Shown here piece after piece: positions 14,780 through 21,845 of a stretch of DNA of 24,296 bases. The notes beneath the pieces were generated by a model. The model saw only the letters and a list, made by a program, of their open reading frames with translations. It ran no database searches and was not told the origin of the DNA. Numbering within the stretch: position 1 is the stretch's first letter; each line of letters starts with the position of its first letter. The DNA lies in contig JASHRA010000019.1 in NCBI GenBank assembly GCA_030038765.1, positions 1 through 24,296 on the forward strand. The letters are read 5' to 3'. The DNA is from Candidatus Dormiibacterota bacterium (GTDB taxonomy: Bacteria > Chloroflexota > Dormibacteria > Aeolococcales > Bog-877). Position numbers and translations under genes: made by a program.

Positions 14780-17071
14780 ATGCGAACCGCTCACCCATCC
14801 CGGCGGGCGCGCCCGATCGCGGCGGCGCCTCCCCCCTCGGCCGAGTCGGCGGTCCGAGCCGCGGGGCGGCGCCTCTCACCGCTGCTCGGCCTGGTGCTCT
14901 CCGGCGCTCTCACGCTGGCTGGCCTCTGGCTCTGGGGCCCCCCGGCGGCCCCGGCCTCGGCGGCCGTGGCGGGCTCCGTCTACACCGCGCTCGCTCCCAC
15001 CCGCATCCTCGACACGCGGAGCACCGAGCAGACGCTGGGACCGGGGGCGACGCTCTCGCTCCCGGTGACCGGGGCCTTCGGCAGCGTGACCGTGCCCGCA
15101 GACGCGACGGCGGTGGCGCTCAACGTCACCGCGGTCGACGAGACCGCCGGCAGCTACCTCAGCGTCTACCCGGCCGGGGGCAGCGTCGGCACCTCCAACC
15201 TCAACTGGAGCAGGGGCGAGACCATCGCCAACCTGGTCGTGACCGAGGTGGGCACGGACGGCGAGGTGAGCTTCTTCAACGCCCTGGGTGACACCGACCT
15301 GGTGGTGGACCTGGAGGGTTACTTCGCGCCGGACGGCGGCGGTCCCAGCGCGGTGGGTGGCTTCGTGCCCCTCTCCCCCACCAGGATCTGCGACACGAGA
15401 GCGGAGGAGCAGTCCCAGGTCGACGACCAGTGCACCGGGCACACGCTGGGCCAGGGGCAGACGCTAACGGTCCAGGTGAGCGGGCAGGGGGGCGTGCCCA
15501 GCAACGGCACCGTGGCCGCGGTCGTGGCCAACGTCACCGTCACCGACGCCAGCGCCGCCAGCTACCTCACCGTCTTCCCCGAGGGCGGCCAGCCGCCGCT
15601 CGCGTCCAACCTCAACTGGGGTCCCGGGGACACGCTGGCCAACCGGGTCATCGTCCCCCTCGGCGCCAGTGGCCAGGTGGGCCTGTTCAACGACCTCGGC
15701 AGCGCCGACGTGATCGTGGACGTGGACGGCTACATCGCCGGCAGCACCACCTCGGGCGACCCCACCGGGATCAGCCTCTTCTACCCGGTGACCCCCTTCC
15801 GCCAGCTGGACACGCGCAGTGACGCCGGCACGCTGAGCGCCGGGGACCCGCTCCAGGACCAGCTGGCGGGCTCGGGCACGGTGCCGGACGGCGCCAGCGC
15901 CGTGCTGCTCAACGTGACCGCCGTCGACCAGACCGGGACCGCCTACATCGCGCTCAGCCCGGGCGACACGCACGCCACCTCCGACCTCAACTTCAGCCCC
16001 TCGCAGGCGCCGGTGCCGAACCTGGTCCTGGCCACGCTGAGCGACGACGGCACCACCTATCTCTACGCCAACCAGGGATACGTGGACGTGGTCATCGACG
16101 TCTTCGGCTACTTCCAGCCCGTCGACGGAGGCGCGCCCGGGCCCGCCCCCTGCGGCTCCGTCTCCTCCACCCCGGACTCTCCCAGCCTCGCCACCGGCAC
16201 CTCCCAGGCGTTTACCGCCTCGGGCAGCTGCAGCGGCGGCACCACCGAGTACGAGTGGTGGTACGGAACTCCCGCCTGGAGTCCCCGGTGGTACCTGGGG
16301 CAGGCCTGGAGCAGCTCCGACTCCTACACCCTGGACACCCAGACGCTGGGCCTCTACGCCGGCGGCTACAACGTCGCCGTCTGGATCAGCAACGACGCCT
16401 CCTACCAGGGACAGCTGCACACCACCCCGGTGACGGTCACCGGCGACGCCGAGGTGGCCAACGTCGTCTACTCGCCACAGATCTGGGGCATGACCTGCGA
16501 GGAGGCGGCGCTGGAGATGGCGCTCTCGCACGAGGGCATCGCCGTCACCCAGCCGGACATCCTGGCCGCCGAGGGCGTGCAGGACGACAAGAACGGAGAG
16601 GGCATCGGGCCCAACTCCGTCGGCACGGGCGATCCCACCGAGCACTTCGTCGGCGACCCCAACGGCGACGAGGGTCCCACCTGGGAGCCGGGAACCTACT
16701 TCGGCGCCGTCGAGAGCGCGGCCAAGGACCTGGGCGGGGACGTGATCGCGGCCGGCTACGCGATCAGCCCGACCCAGGTCTATCGCTACGTCGCCGAGGG
16801 TCACCCGGTCGAGGTCTGGGTCACCTTCGACTTCCGGGTGGACTACCGCGCCGAGTGGCTCAGCAACGGCGTCCACAGCTGGATCTGGGCCGGCCCGGAC
16901 GAGCACGTGGTCACCATCGTGGGCGTCAGCTCCAGCGCCGTCGAGATCGACAACCCCTGGGACGTGGGCTCCTACGGGGCCGCCTACTGGGGTGAGGACC
17001 AGTGGGTGCCGATGAGCACGTTCCAGGCCGTCTACGCCCTCTACGACGACCAGGCGGTGGTGCTGAACTAA
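14780..17071 (+). CDS. Secreted protein: three repeat domains plus C39-like peptidase
   Basis: From ATG 14780 the product is 763 residues. A long basic N-region, RR and a hydrophobic stretch (LLGLVLSGALTLAGLWLW) followed by PASAA form a signal peptide. Three domains of about 120 residues follow (near 64-184, 192-320 and 328-446), each with PTRI/FRQLDTR, a VALNVTAVD-like strand, SNLNW-type and VDLEGYF-type motifs. An Ig/PKD-like segment (about 455-555) precedes a C-terminal papain-fold domain of the C39-like type. That domain has Q567, C573 (GMTCEEAALEMAL), H709 (DEHVVTIVGV) and D724 (IDNPWD), so the catalytic set looks complete. A GTG at 14726 would add 18 residues. I prefer 14780 because a possible -10 box lies between the two. 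I infer a cell-surface or extracellular cysteine peptidase displayed by repeat domains; the target is unknown. Confidence 0.85.
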   Translation: MRTAHPSRRARPIAAAPPPSAESAVRAAGRRLSPLLGLVLSGALTLAGLWLWGPPAAPASAAVAGSVYTALAPTRILDTRSTEQTLGPGATLSLPVTGAFGSVTVPADATAVALNVTAVDETAGSYLSVYPAGGSVGTSNLNWSRGETIANLVVTEVGTDGEVSFFNALGDTDLVVDLEGYFAPDGGGPSAVGGFVPLSPTRICDTRAEEQSQVDDQCTGHTLGQGQTLTVQVSGQGGVPSNGTVAAVVANVTVTDASAASYLTVFPEGGQPPLASNLNWGPGDTLANRVIVPLGASGQVGLFNDLGSADVIVDVDGYIAGSTTSGDPTGISLFYPVTPFRQLDTRSDAGTLSAGDPLQDQLAGSGTVPDGASAVLLNVTAVDQTGTAYIALSPGDTHATSDLNFSPSQAPVPNLVLATLSDDGTTYLYANQGYVDVVIDVFGYFQPVDGGAPGPAPCGSVSSTPDSPSLATGTSQAFTASGSCSGGTTEYEWWYGTPAWSPRWYLGQAWSSSDSYTLDTQTLGLYAGGYNVAVWISNDASYQGQLHTTPVTVTGDAEVANVVYSPQIWGMTCEEAALEMALSHEGIAVTQPDILAAEGVQDDKNGEGIGPNSVGTGDPTEHFVGDPNGDEGPTWEPGTYFGAVESAAKDLGGDVIAAGYAISPTQVYRYVAEGHPVEVWVTFDFRVDYRAEWLSNGVHSWIWAGPDEHVVTIVGVSSSAVEIDNPWDVGSYGAAYWGEDQWVPMSTFQAVYALYDDQAVVLN

Positions 17072-17284
17072 GCGGGCGTTCTCAGGGGCGGGCCGGGGGG
17101 GCGCACTTCTCGGAGGGCTTGGTCGAGCCGCGGGTCCCGCGGGGACGGTCACTCCTTGCTGATATGGCCCAGGACCAAGAGATTCGGAGGCTGGGTCTGG
17201 ATTGGTGCCGTGGGAAAAGCGACCAGCCTCCTTCTTGGGCGCAGGTTGGCACGGGGAGTCGGACTCACAGAGATGGAGCCCCTC

Positions 17285-18379
17285 CTATGAATTCGACCTC
17301 CGACCAAGGATCCACCGACCAAGTAGTGGATCTATCACCTGCCAGCGACCGCCGGTCCTAGCGATGATGCCATCGCCTTCGAGTGCTTCCAACGACCGGG
17401 CGACGCCAGCTCCGCGCTCCCCAGGGCCGCGGCGGTAGGGTTGGCCTCCGTTCGAGACGGCCACGAGCGTCGCCCGCATGGCGGGGCTGAGGCCGACCCA
17501 GGTGGATCTCAGCTCGTCTTCGACCATGTCCATCAGCGCGGCCACGGCGGTGTCCCACTGCTCGATGTCGGCGGTCTGGGTGGTCGCGTCCCAGAGTGAG
17601 TGGGCGGCGGCCATGGCGCGCTGTGGGTGGCCCTCCACGAGATCGAGAAGTGCGCCGAGGGCCGCCGGAGTGAGCTCCTTCCCCGTCTGCTCGAACTTTG
17701 CTTCGAGGTACTCGCCGAGCGCCCCAGGGGCCAGCGGTGGCAACTCTACTCGCTCGGTTTGTCCGTAGAAGGCCCGCTTGCGGTCAGCGAAGATCATCTC
17801 CATCATTCTCAGCCGCGACCCTGCGAACACATAGCTGGCCGCTTCGCCGTGGTGCTGGATCTCACTTCGCAGCGTGGCGTCGACCTCGCCGCCAAGGGTG
17901 TCGAGCTCTTGGAACTCGTCAAAGACCACATGGACGCGCTGGCCGCTCCTCGTGTACACCTGGGAGGGTAGAGACAGGCGACTGACCAAGGCTGCTCGCT
18001 GCGCGGAAAGGTCAAGAGCAAGACCTCCTGGCAGCGGACCTCCACCTAGAGTCAGAGTGGGTCGGAGGGTGCGCCGTAGCGCGGAGAACCATCGTGCTAA
18101 CGGGCTCTTGAGAGCGCTCGTGTAGGCCAGCTCGATCCGCGCCGCCAAGTCCTCGATGGTCACGATGCCAAGCAGGTCCACATAGACCGTGATCCAGCCG
18201 TCGCTCTCCAGTTCCCCCTGCACCCTGTTGAGGAGCGAAGTCTTGCCGAACCTCCGGGGAGCGACTAGACGGGCATTATTTCCCTCCGTGGCCAGCGCCA
18301 CCAGGCGGGCCGCATCGGCGTCCCTGTCGATCACTTCGGAGGCTGCCACGGGCTTCGTGATCTGGAAGGGATTGACCAT
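17285..18379 (-). CDS. AAA ATPase, archaeal-type orphan family, with C-terminal winged helix
   Basis: This 364-residue protein has a Walker A of the form APRRFGKTSLL (K46, T47), as in the orphan ATPases common in archaea and some bacteria. Walker B is VVFDEFQEL (D154, E155), a sensor-1-like strand is YVFAGSRLR, and the C-terminal winged helix (about 305-364) ends with WQVIDPLLGRWIL. These STAND-like proteins have poorly known roles; some accompany mobile elements or toxin-like partners. The ATG at 18379 lies 7 bp after a strong TAGAAT box, so the mRNA is probably leaderless. The gene stands alone, is less GC-rich than its neighbours and has a tandem repeat over its promoter. These points suggest acquisition. 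Confidence 0.85.
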   Translation of the reverse strand: MVNPFQITKPVAASEVIDRDADAARLVALATEGNNARLVAPRRFGKTSLLNRVQGELESDGWITVYVDLLGIVTIEDLAARIELAYTSALKSPLARWFSALRRTLRPTLTLGGGPLPGGLALDLSAQRAALVSRLSLPSQVYTRSGQRVHVVFDEFQELDTLGGEVDATLRSEIQHHGEAASYVFAGSRLRMMEMIFADRKRAFYGQTERVELPPLAPGALGEYLEAKFEQTGKELTPAALGALLDLVEGHPQRAMAAAHSLWDATTQTADIEQWDTAVAALMDMVEDELRSTWVGLSPAMRATLVAVSNGGQPYRRGPGERGAGVARSLEALEGDGIIARTGGRWQVIDPLLGRWILGRRSNS

Positions 18380-18386
18380 GTCAGGG

Positions 18387-18416
18387 ATTCTAGATCTGTG
18401 GCTCCGGATTTGTCAG
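18387..18416 (-). promoter_or_regulatory. Promoter of the AAA ATPase gene
   Basis: On the minus strand, CTGACA (18416-18411) and TAGAAT (18392-18387) are separated by 18 bp, each one base from consensus, and the ATG follows 7 bp after the -10. The -35 lies inside the first copy of the 23-bp-period repeat, so a protein binding the repeat could compete with RNA polymerase. Confidence 0.6.
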
Positions 18417-18449
18417 CCAATTGGCTCCGGATTTGTCAGCCAGCTGGCT
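18399..18449. repeat. Tandem 21-bp repeat with nested 12-bp palindromes
   Basis: GGCTCCGGATTTGTCAGCC plus flanking T and A (21 bp) occurs identically at 18399-18419 and 18422-18442, a 23-bp period. The junctions create two perfect palindromes, AGCCAATTGGCT (18415-18426) and AGCCAGCTGGCT (18438-18449). It covers the -35 and upstream region of the ATPase promoter. It may be an operator or the end of a lost IS element; IS21-type ends often carry multiple internal repeats. Confidence 0.7.
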
Positions 18450-18506
18450 GAGAGGAGCGGTACACGGGCGAACGTCGACGAAACCGGTCCCGGCATCCGA
18501 GATCGC

Positions 18507-18523
18507 ACGGCAAGGTCCTTGCC
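18507..18523. repeat. Short perfect palindrome in the ATPase upstream region
   Basis: CGGCAAGG and CCTTGCCG are perfect 8-bp arms around a single T. In RNA this gives a stem with a tight loop. It lies in the non-coding stretch 18380-18685, where no gene is supported. Its role is unknown. Confidence 0.45.
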
Positions 18524-18600
18524 GGGCGCTCCCTCCCCCGTCACGGGTGGAGGCGAGGCTCAGCGCCAGGGTCGCGATCCGGGGAGGCTCCGAGCTCTAC

Positions 18601-18644
18601 CTGGTCGGGTGAAGGCCGCTGGAGTGATCACCCAACCCGACCAG
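18601..18644 (-). terminator. Long-stem hairpin downstream of the deoxyribosyltransferase-like gene
   Basis: CTGGTCGGGT (18601-18610) and ACCCGACCAG (18635-18644) are perfect 10-bp arms around a 24-nt loop. An alternative inner pairing of GGGTG with CACCC (18607-18611 and 18629-18633) excludes part of the outer stem. It lies 42 bp past the stop of the minus-strand gene at 18686. The position suggests a terminator or mRNA-stabilising element, though no U-tract follows. Confidence 0.45.
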
Positions 18645-18685
18645 ACGGCTCCCCACCGGTGCCGAGGCCGCGTCGAGCCCTCCCG

Positions 18686-19234
18686 TCACTCCTCCTCGGC
18701 CATCGATTCCGGCACCCCCACGACCCGGTAGGGGAGCTCGCTGATGTCGAAGTAGCGGACCGGCTTGCGCAACCGCTTGGCGATGCCCACCTGCACCTTG
18801 AGCCCGAGCGAGAGCGGACCGAAGACCCACATCTCCTCGCAGCGCGCGATGAGGTTGTTCATGGCCTCCCGGACCAGCTCCTTGGGCACGGTGTGGAGCA
18901 GGTAGTAGTCGAAGAGCATGAAGGGGGTGATGGGCACCCGGCCCTCGTCGAGCACGAACTTGGTCAGCTGCTGGCGCCAGAAGAAGCTGCGGTTGCTCAT
19001 GGCCACGTAGACCAGCGCCTTGGGCCGGCGCAGGGTGCGCTCGGCCTGCTCCGCCGGGCTGGCCCGGGGCGTGGGGGTGAAGATCAGCTCCAGGATGTCG
19101 TCGGCGGTCCGGCCCGCGGCCGGCTTGGCCTCCACCGCCAGCTCCTTCTCAGGCTCGCTGGCGCCCAGGGCGGGCTCGCTCTCCCCGTCCGGGGCCGGGC
19201 TCCCGGCCACGCTCACGTCCTCATCCCCACCCAC
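18686..19234 (-). CDS. Nucleoside 2-deoxyribosyltransferase-like Rossmann protein
   Basis: This is a 182-residue protein. The first 40 residues are acidic, rich in Pro, Gly and Ser, and probably disordered. Residues about 72-166 (ALVYVAMSNRSFFWRQQLTKFVLDEGRVPITPFMLFDYY, then VREAMNNLIARCEEMWVFGP and VQVGIAKRLRKPVRYFDIS) show the layout of the DUF4406/DUF7768 group. That group is related to nucleoside deoxyribosyltransferases and often found in phage and actinobacterial genomes. Enzyme activity is not established for the group. The GTG at 19234 is preceded by GGAG at very short spacing and by a TATACT box 12 bp upstream. The UDG-like gene ends only 39 bp upstream on the same strand, so the two may be partly co-transcribed. 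Confidence 0.68.
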   Translation of the reverse strand: MGGDEDVSVAGSPAPDGESEPALGASEPEKELAVEAKPAAGRTADDILELIFTPTPRASPAEQAERTLRRPKALVYVAMSNRSFFWRQQLTKFVLDEGRVPITPFMLFDYYLLHTVPKELVREAMNNLIARCEEMWVFGPLSLGLKVQVGIAKRLRKPVRYFDISELPYRVVGVPESMAEEE

Positions 19235-19246
19235 GATCTCCAGGCG

Positions 19247-19252
19247 AGTATA
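19247..19252 (-). promoter_or_regulatory. Putative -10 box before the deoxyribosyltransferase-like gene
   Basis: TATACT on the minus strand, 12 bp upstream of the GTG at 19234, is one base from the -10 consensus and sits in GC-rich DNA. No clear -35 is seen at standard spacing. It would give a leader of only a few bases. Confidence 0.35.
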
Positions 19253-19273
19253 CGGGCCCGGCCGGCGGCAACC

Positions 19274-19972
19274 TCAGCCCGGCGGGGGTCGCTGGAGGAG
19301 CCCGCGGAGCACCTGGAGGGCCCCTTCCAGGAGCTCGCGGTTGGCCTCCTGGTTGAGCCAGCGACTGGCCCCCGAGGGGTGGGGCAGGGGCAGCACCAGG
19401 GGCAGCGCCGGAGGCCCCGGCAGTGCCCCCGGGTCCAGCTCCTGGCCGGCGGCGGAGAAGAGCCGGCCCACGCTCTGCTGCATCGGCCGCGGCGGCAGGA
19501 AGCGCTCCAGCGCCATCTGCCCCACGGCCAGCACGAGCCAGGGGCGGAGCAGGGCCAGCTGCCGGTCCAGGTGCTCGCGGCAGAGCTCGACCTCGGCCCG
19601 GGAGGGCCGGCGGTCCCCGGCGCCGGAGGCGGCGGGGCCGGGGAAGCACTTGGTGATGGAGGTCAGGTAGACGGCCCGCCGGGCGTCCTCCTCGTCGCCC
19701 AGCCCGGCCCGCTCCAGCCAGCGGAAGAGGATGCGCCCGCCGCGGCCGCTGAAGGGCCGGCGGATGGTCTCCTCCACCCTCCCCGGGGCCTGCCCGACCA
19801 GCACCACCCGAGAGGGCCGCGCCTCCGGCAGCACGGGCGCGGCCCGGGCCAGCAGGCCCGCCTCCTGGCAACGCCGGCAGGCCAGGATGCGCCGGTGGAG
19901 CAGGGCCAGCCGGGTGCTCCCGGGCGGGGCCTCGCCGGGGTCGCGCCGGGGGAGCTCTCGAACCGGGGCCAA
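19274..19972 (-). CDS. Uracil-DNA glycosylase family protein (COG1573-like)
   Basis: This is a 232-residue UDG-fold protein. Four cysteines can bind a 4Fe-4S cluster: C32 and C35 (ACRRCQEAG), C109 (TSITKCFPG) and C131 (VELCREHL). Motif A is VLVGQAPGRVEE (60-68), where family 4 enzymes usually have GE(A/G)PG. The C-terminal motif is LPHPSGASRWLNQ (H198). The layout is closest to family 4/5 and UdgX-like enzymes, which remove uracil from DNA. The Q61 change and the HPSGASRW loop place it in a side group, and catalytic activity needs proof. A stop codon lies just upstream, so the start must be TTG 19972 or near it. A TAGGAT box lies 14 bp upstream. It is divergent from the small membrane protein gene. 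Confidence 0.82.
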   Translation of the reverse strand: MAPVRELPRRDPGEAPPGSTRLALLHRRILACRRCQEAGLLARAAPVLPEARPSRVVLVGQAPGRVEETIRRPFSGRGGRILFRWLERAGLGDEEDARRAVYLTSITKCFPGPAASGAGDRRPSRAEVELCREHLDRQLALLRPWLVLAVGQMALERFLPPRPMQQSVGRLFSAAGQELDPGALPGPPALPLVLPLPHPSGASRWLNQEANRELLEGALQVLRGLLQRPPPG

Positions 19973-19982
19973 GCTGAGCGGA

Positions 19983-19992
19983 TGCTATCCTA
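19983..19992. promoter_or_regulatory. Overlapping divergent -10 boxes
   Basis: On the plus strand TGC-TATCCT (19983-19991) is an extended -10 for the gene at 20045. On the minus strand TAGGAT (19992-19987) is a -10 for the UDG-like gene at 19972. The two overlap almost fully, so the divergent promoters would compete for polymerase. Confidence 0.35.
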
Positions 19993-20044
19993 GCCGGGTA
20001 GAGCGTCGCCGCTCCGGCGACCCCGTCAACACCAGGTCCCGAAG

Positions 20045-20392
20045 ATGCCTCACGGCTCTGACCCGCGGCGCCGGTCCGACCAGCAGTCGCCGGACTCGGG
20101 ATCCTCGGTGCCACCGGCATGGTGGACTTCCCTGGAGACGGGACGCCTCCCCGGCGAGCGCAGCCACAGCCACCGGCAGCGCTCCCTGCGGTTGCACCTG
20201 GACCGGCTCGGCCCCCGGGCGCTGAGCCTGCTGGCGCCCCTCCTGGTGGTCGGCGCGGTGGTCGCCGCCGGCTTCGGGCTGGCGGTGGTGGGCGGCCTGC
20301 TCGGGGCCGGGGCCCTGCTCTGCCTGGTCCTGCTCACCGTCCTCGGGAGCGACCACGAGCGCAGCTCCGGCAAGCCCAGCTGGTGGCGTTGA
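20045..20392 (+). CDS. Small membrane protein, unknown function
   Basis: This 115-residue protein is not recognised. Residues 1-50 are polar and basic. Residues about 58-101 form two hydrophobic segments separated by a glycine turn (LLAPLLVVGAVVAAGFGLAVVGG, then LLGAGALLCLVLLTVLG), and a short charged tail follows. Codon use is as GC-rich at third positions as in neighbouring genes, which supports real coding. There is no clear Shine-Dalgarno site; an extended -10 box lies 53 bp upstream. Its stop overlaps a TTG start of the next small gene (TTGA), so the two are probably made together. It could be a small holin-like or scaffold protein, but there is no evidence for either. Confidence 0.6.
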   Translation: MPHGSDPRRRSDQQSPDSGSSVPPAWWTSLETGRLPGERSHSHRQRSLRLHLDRLGPRALSLLAPLLVVGAVVAAGFGLAVVGGLLGAGALLCLVLLTVLGSDHERSSGKPSWWR

Positions 20393-20688
20393 GCGAGACC
20401 AAGTCGGGCCGGCGACACGTCGGCGGCGCCCTCGCCCAGTGGCCCCAGCTGGTCTCGGCGGGCGGCGGCTGGCTGCGCCAGCAGGCCCAGGCCGGCGGTG
20501 TCAGAGGACTCGCGGCCACGGCCGCCGTCACCCTGGTGAGCCGCTCCGCGGAGCTGGCGGGTGAGGTCAGCGCCGAGGTCCTGAAGGCGACCCGGCCGGA
20601 GACCCCGGGAGCCAAGGCCCGGGCCCGGCGTCCGCACCGCCGGGGCGAGACCAAGGCGGCTCCGGCGGAGCATCCGCGGGAGACCTAG
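20389..20688 (+). CDS. Small basic protein, unknown function
   Basis: This 99-residue protein (LSETKSGRRHVGGALAQWPQL...) is not recognised. The middle part (RGLAATAAVTLVSRSAELAGEVSAEVL) can form an amphipathic helix, and the C-terminal third is rich in Arg, Lys and Pro (ARARRPHRRGETKAAP), so it may bind nucleic acid or a membrane surface. The start is ambiguous: TTG at 20389 overlaps the previous stop as TTGA, and GTG at 20383 adds two residues. The frame also stays open upstream inside the previous gene. Coupling to the small membrane protein gene is the main support for its being real. Confidence 0.5.
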   Translation: MSETKSGRRHVGGALAQWPQLVSAGGGWLRQQAQAGGVRGLAATAAVTLVSRSAELAGEVSAEVLKATRPETPGAKARARRPHRRGETKAAPAEHPRET

Positions 20689-21167
20689 GCAGGCGCCACT
20701 TACGCGGGTAGCGGACGCAGCGGCTCATGGCTCAGCCCGGCCTCGATCGCTGCTCCGCCCAGCAGCGCCTGAGGGGCGGGGACTGGGCGCTCGCGGTGGC
20801 CCTCGACGCCACCTCCACCGCCGAAGCCGCGATGGCACGCCCAGATGCCAGAGCCCACTCCAGCTGACGGCCAGCCGATTGACATCCGCTTCCGGACCTT
20901 CGGGGGACTCGAAGCGCACCTTCGGCCCGACCCGGGCCGCTTCGCTGCTCCCTACCAAGGAGCGCAAGGAGCGGTTTGTAAATGGCGGGCTGCCGGCACC
21001 AACAGTGGACATCGAGATCGCCCTCAAGTTCCTGAGGGGTGATAAGGTCGGCGCCCAGTCGGGCCCGGCTCTCCTCGCCCTAGAGCACCGCCGCAAGGCC
21101 TGTGAGGCATAGCTAGAGGGCCTGCGCCGGAACCCCGGCGAGAGTTCTGGCTAGGGGGTCAGGGTTG
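20689..21167. other. Gene-poor stretch without a supported gene
   Basis: These 479 bp contain only short frames, for example 20727-20867 (46 residues) and 20879-21112 (77 residues, ending VDIEIALKFLRGDKVGAQSG), none recognisable. Base use is less GC-rich at third positions than in the neighbours. Together with the truncated gene that follows, it looks like decayed or acquired DNA. Confidence 0.4.
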
Positions 21168-21785
21168 ATGAGTGAGGAGCAGGGCGGCACCCACTCGGGC
21201 GGCGAGGTAACCGTGTATGAAGCCCCGGACGGTGAGGCCAGAGTGGAGGTGGTGCTGGAGCAGGAGACCGTCTGGCTGACGCAGGCGCAGATGGCCGAGC
21301 TAGTCAATACCAGCTCAGACAATGTTGGTCTCCACATTCAGAACCTGTATCCGGAGGGAGAGCTCGAGAGGGGGGCAACTACCGAGGAATACTCGGTGGT
21401 ACGTCCCGAAGGCAGGCGTTCAGTTCGGCGGCGCCTTCAGCACTACAACCTCGACGTGATCATCTCGGTCGGCTACCGCGTCAAGTCCCAGAGGGGCACC
21501 CAGTTCCGGATCTGGGCCACCAAGACGCTCCGAGACCGCTTTATCCCGGGCTACACCCTCAACGAGAAGCGGCTTCGTCAACGCGGGGTCGAGATCGAGG
21601 ATGCCATCTCGCTGCTCTCCACCACCCTCCAGAACCAGCGGCTCGTCACCGACGAGGGCCAGGAGGTGCTGGACGTCGTGCGGCGCTACACCAAGTCGTG
21701 GCGAGGCCGGACTTCGGCCCGGCTCAGTGGCGAGGGAGCCAGACGTCCCAGCCTCGGACTGTCTTCCGGGCCCCTCCAGAGCTGA
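21168..21785 (+). CDS. RhuM-family protein, C-terminally truncated
   Basis: This 205-residue product matches the N-terminal half of RhuM-type proteins over residues about 12-178: GGEVTVYEAPDGEARVEVVLEQETVWLTQAQMAELVNTSSDNVGLHIQNLY, then HYNLDVIISVGYRVKSQRGTQFRIWAT and LVTDEGQEVLDVVRRYTKSW. Full-length relatives have about 330 residues and continue into a Fic/Doc-like region with an HPFSDGNKR-type motif. Here the match stops at YTKSW and 27 unrelated residues follow. No downstream frame restores the family. I chose ATG 21168, preceded by GGGGG, over TTG 21165. RhuM genes travel on islands and their function is unclear. This copy is probably a remnant, although the DNA-binding-like N-domain could still fold. 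Confidence 0.75.
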   Translation: MSEEQGGTHSGGEVTVYEAPDGEARVEVVLEQETVWLTQAQMAELVNTSSDNVGLHIQNLYPEGELERGATTEEYSVVRPEGRRSVRRRLQHYNLDVIISVGYRVKSQRGTQFRIWATKTLRDRFIPGYTLNEKRLRQRGVEIEDAISLLSTTLQNQRLVTDEGQEVLDVVRRYTKSWRGRTSARLSGEGARRPSLGLSSGPLQS

Positions 21786-21845
21786 GTGGTTGCCGCACCG
21801 ACCACCACACAATTGGACCCGAGGGCCCGGGCTCTGCGCGGTGGC

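Noticed and set aside
15464..17152. A 562-residue open frame antisense to the secreted peptidase
   Set aside because: Composition is dominated by Gly, Val, Asp and Arg with no motif. The opposite strand has a signal peptide, repeats and a catalytic set.
18399..18449. A CRISPR array
   Set aside because: There are only two repeat copies separated by 2 bp, with no spacers and no cas genes nearby.
20879..21112. A 77-residue frame as a real gene
   Set aside because: It has no recognisable family and no convincing ribosome-binding site, and it lies in a stretch with decayed character.
21696..21845. A frameshift that would restore the C-terminal half of RhuM
   Set aside because: I read all three plus-strand frames after YTKSW. 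None shows the Fic-like motif or other RhuM sequence, so the end is a truncation rather than a simple frameshift.
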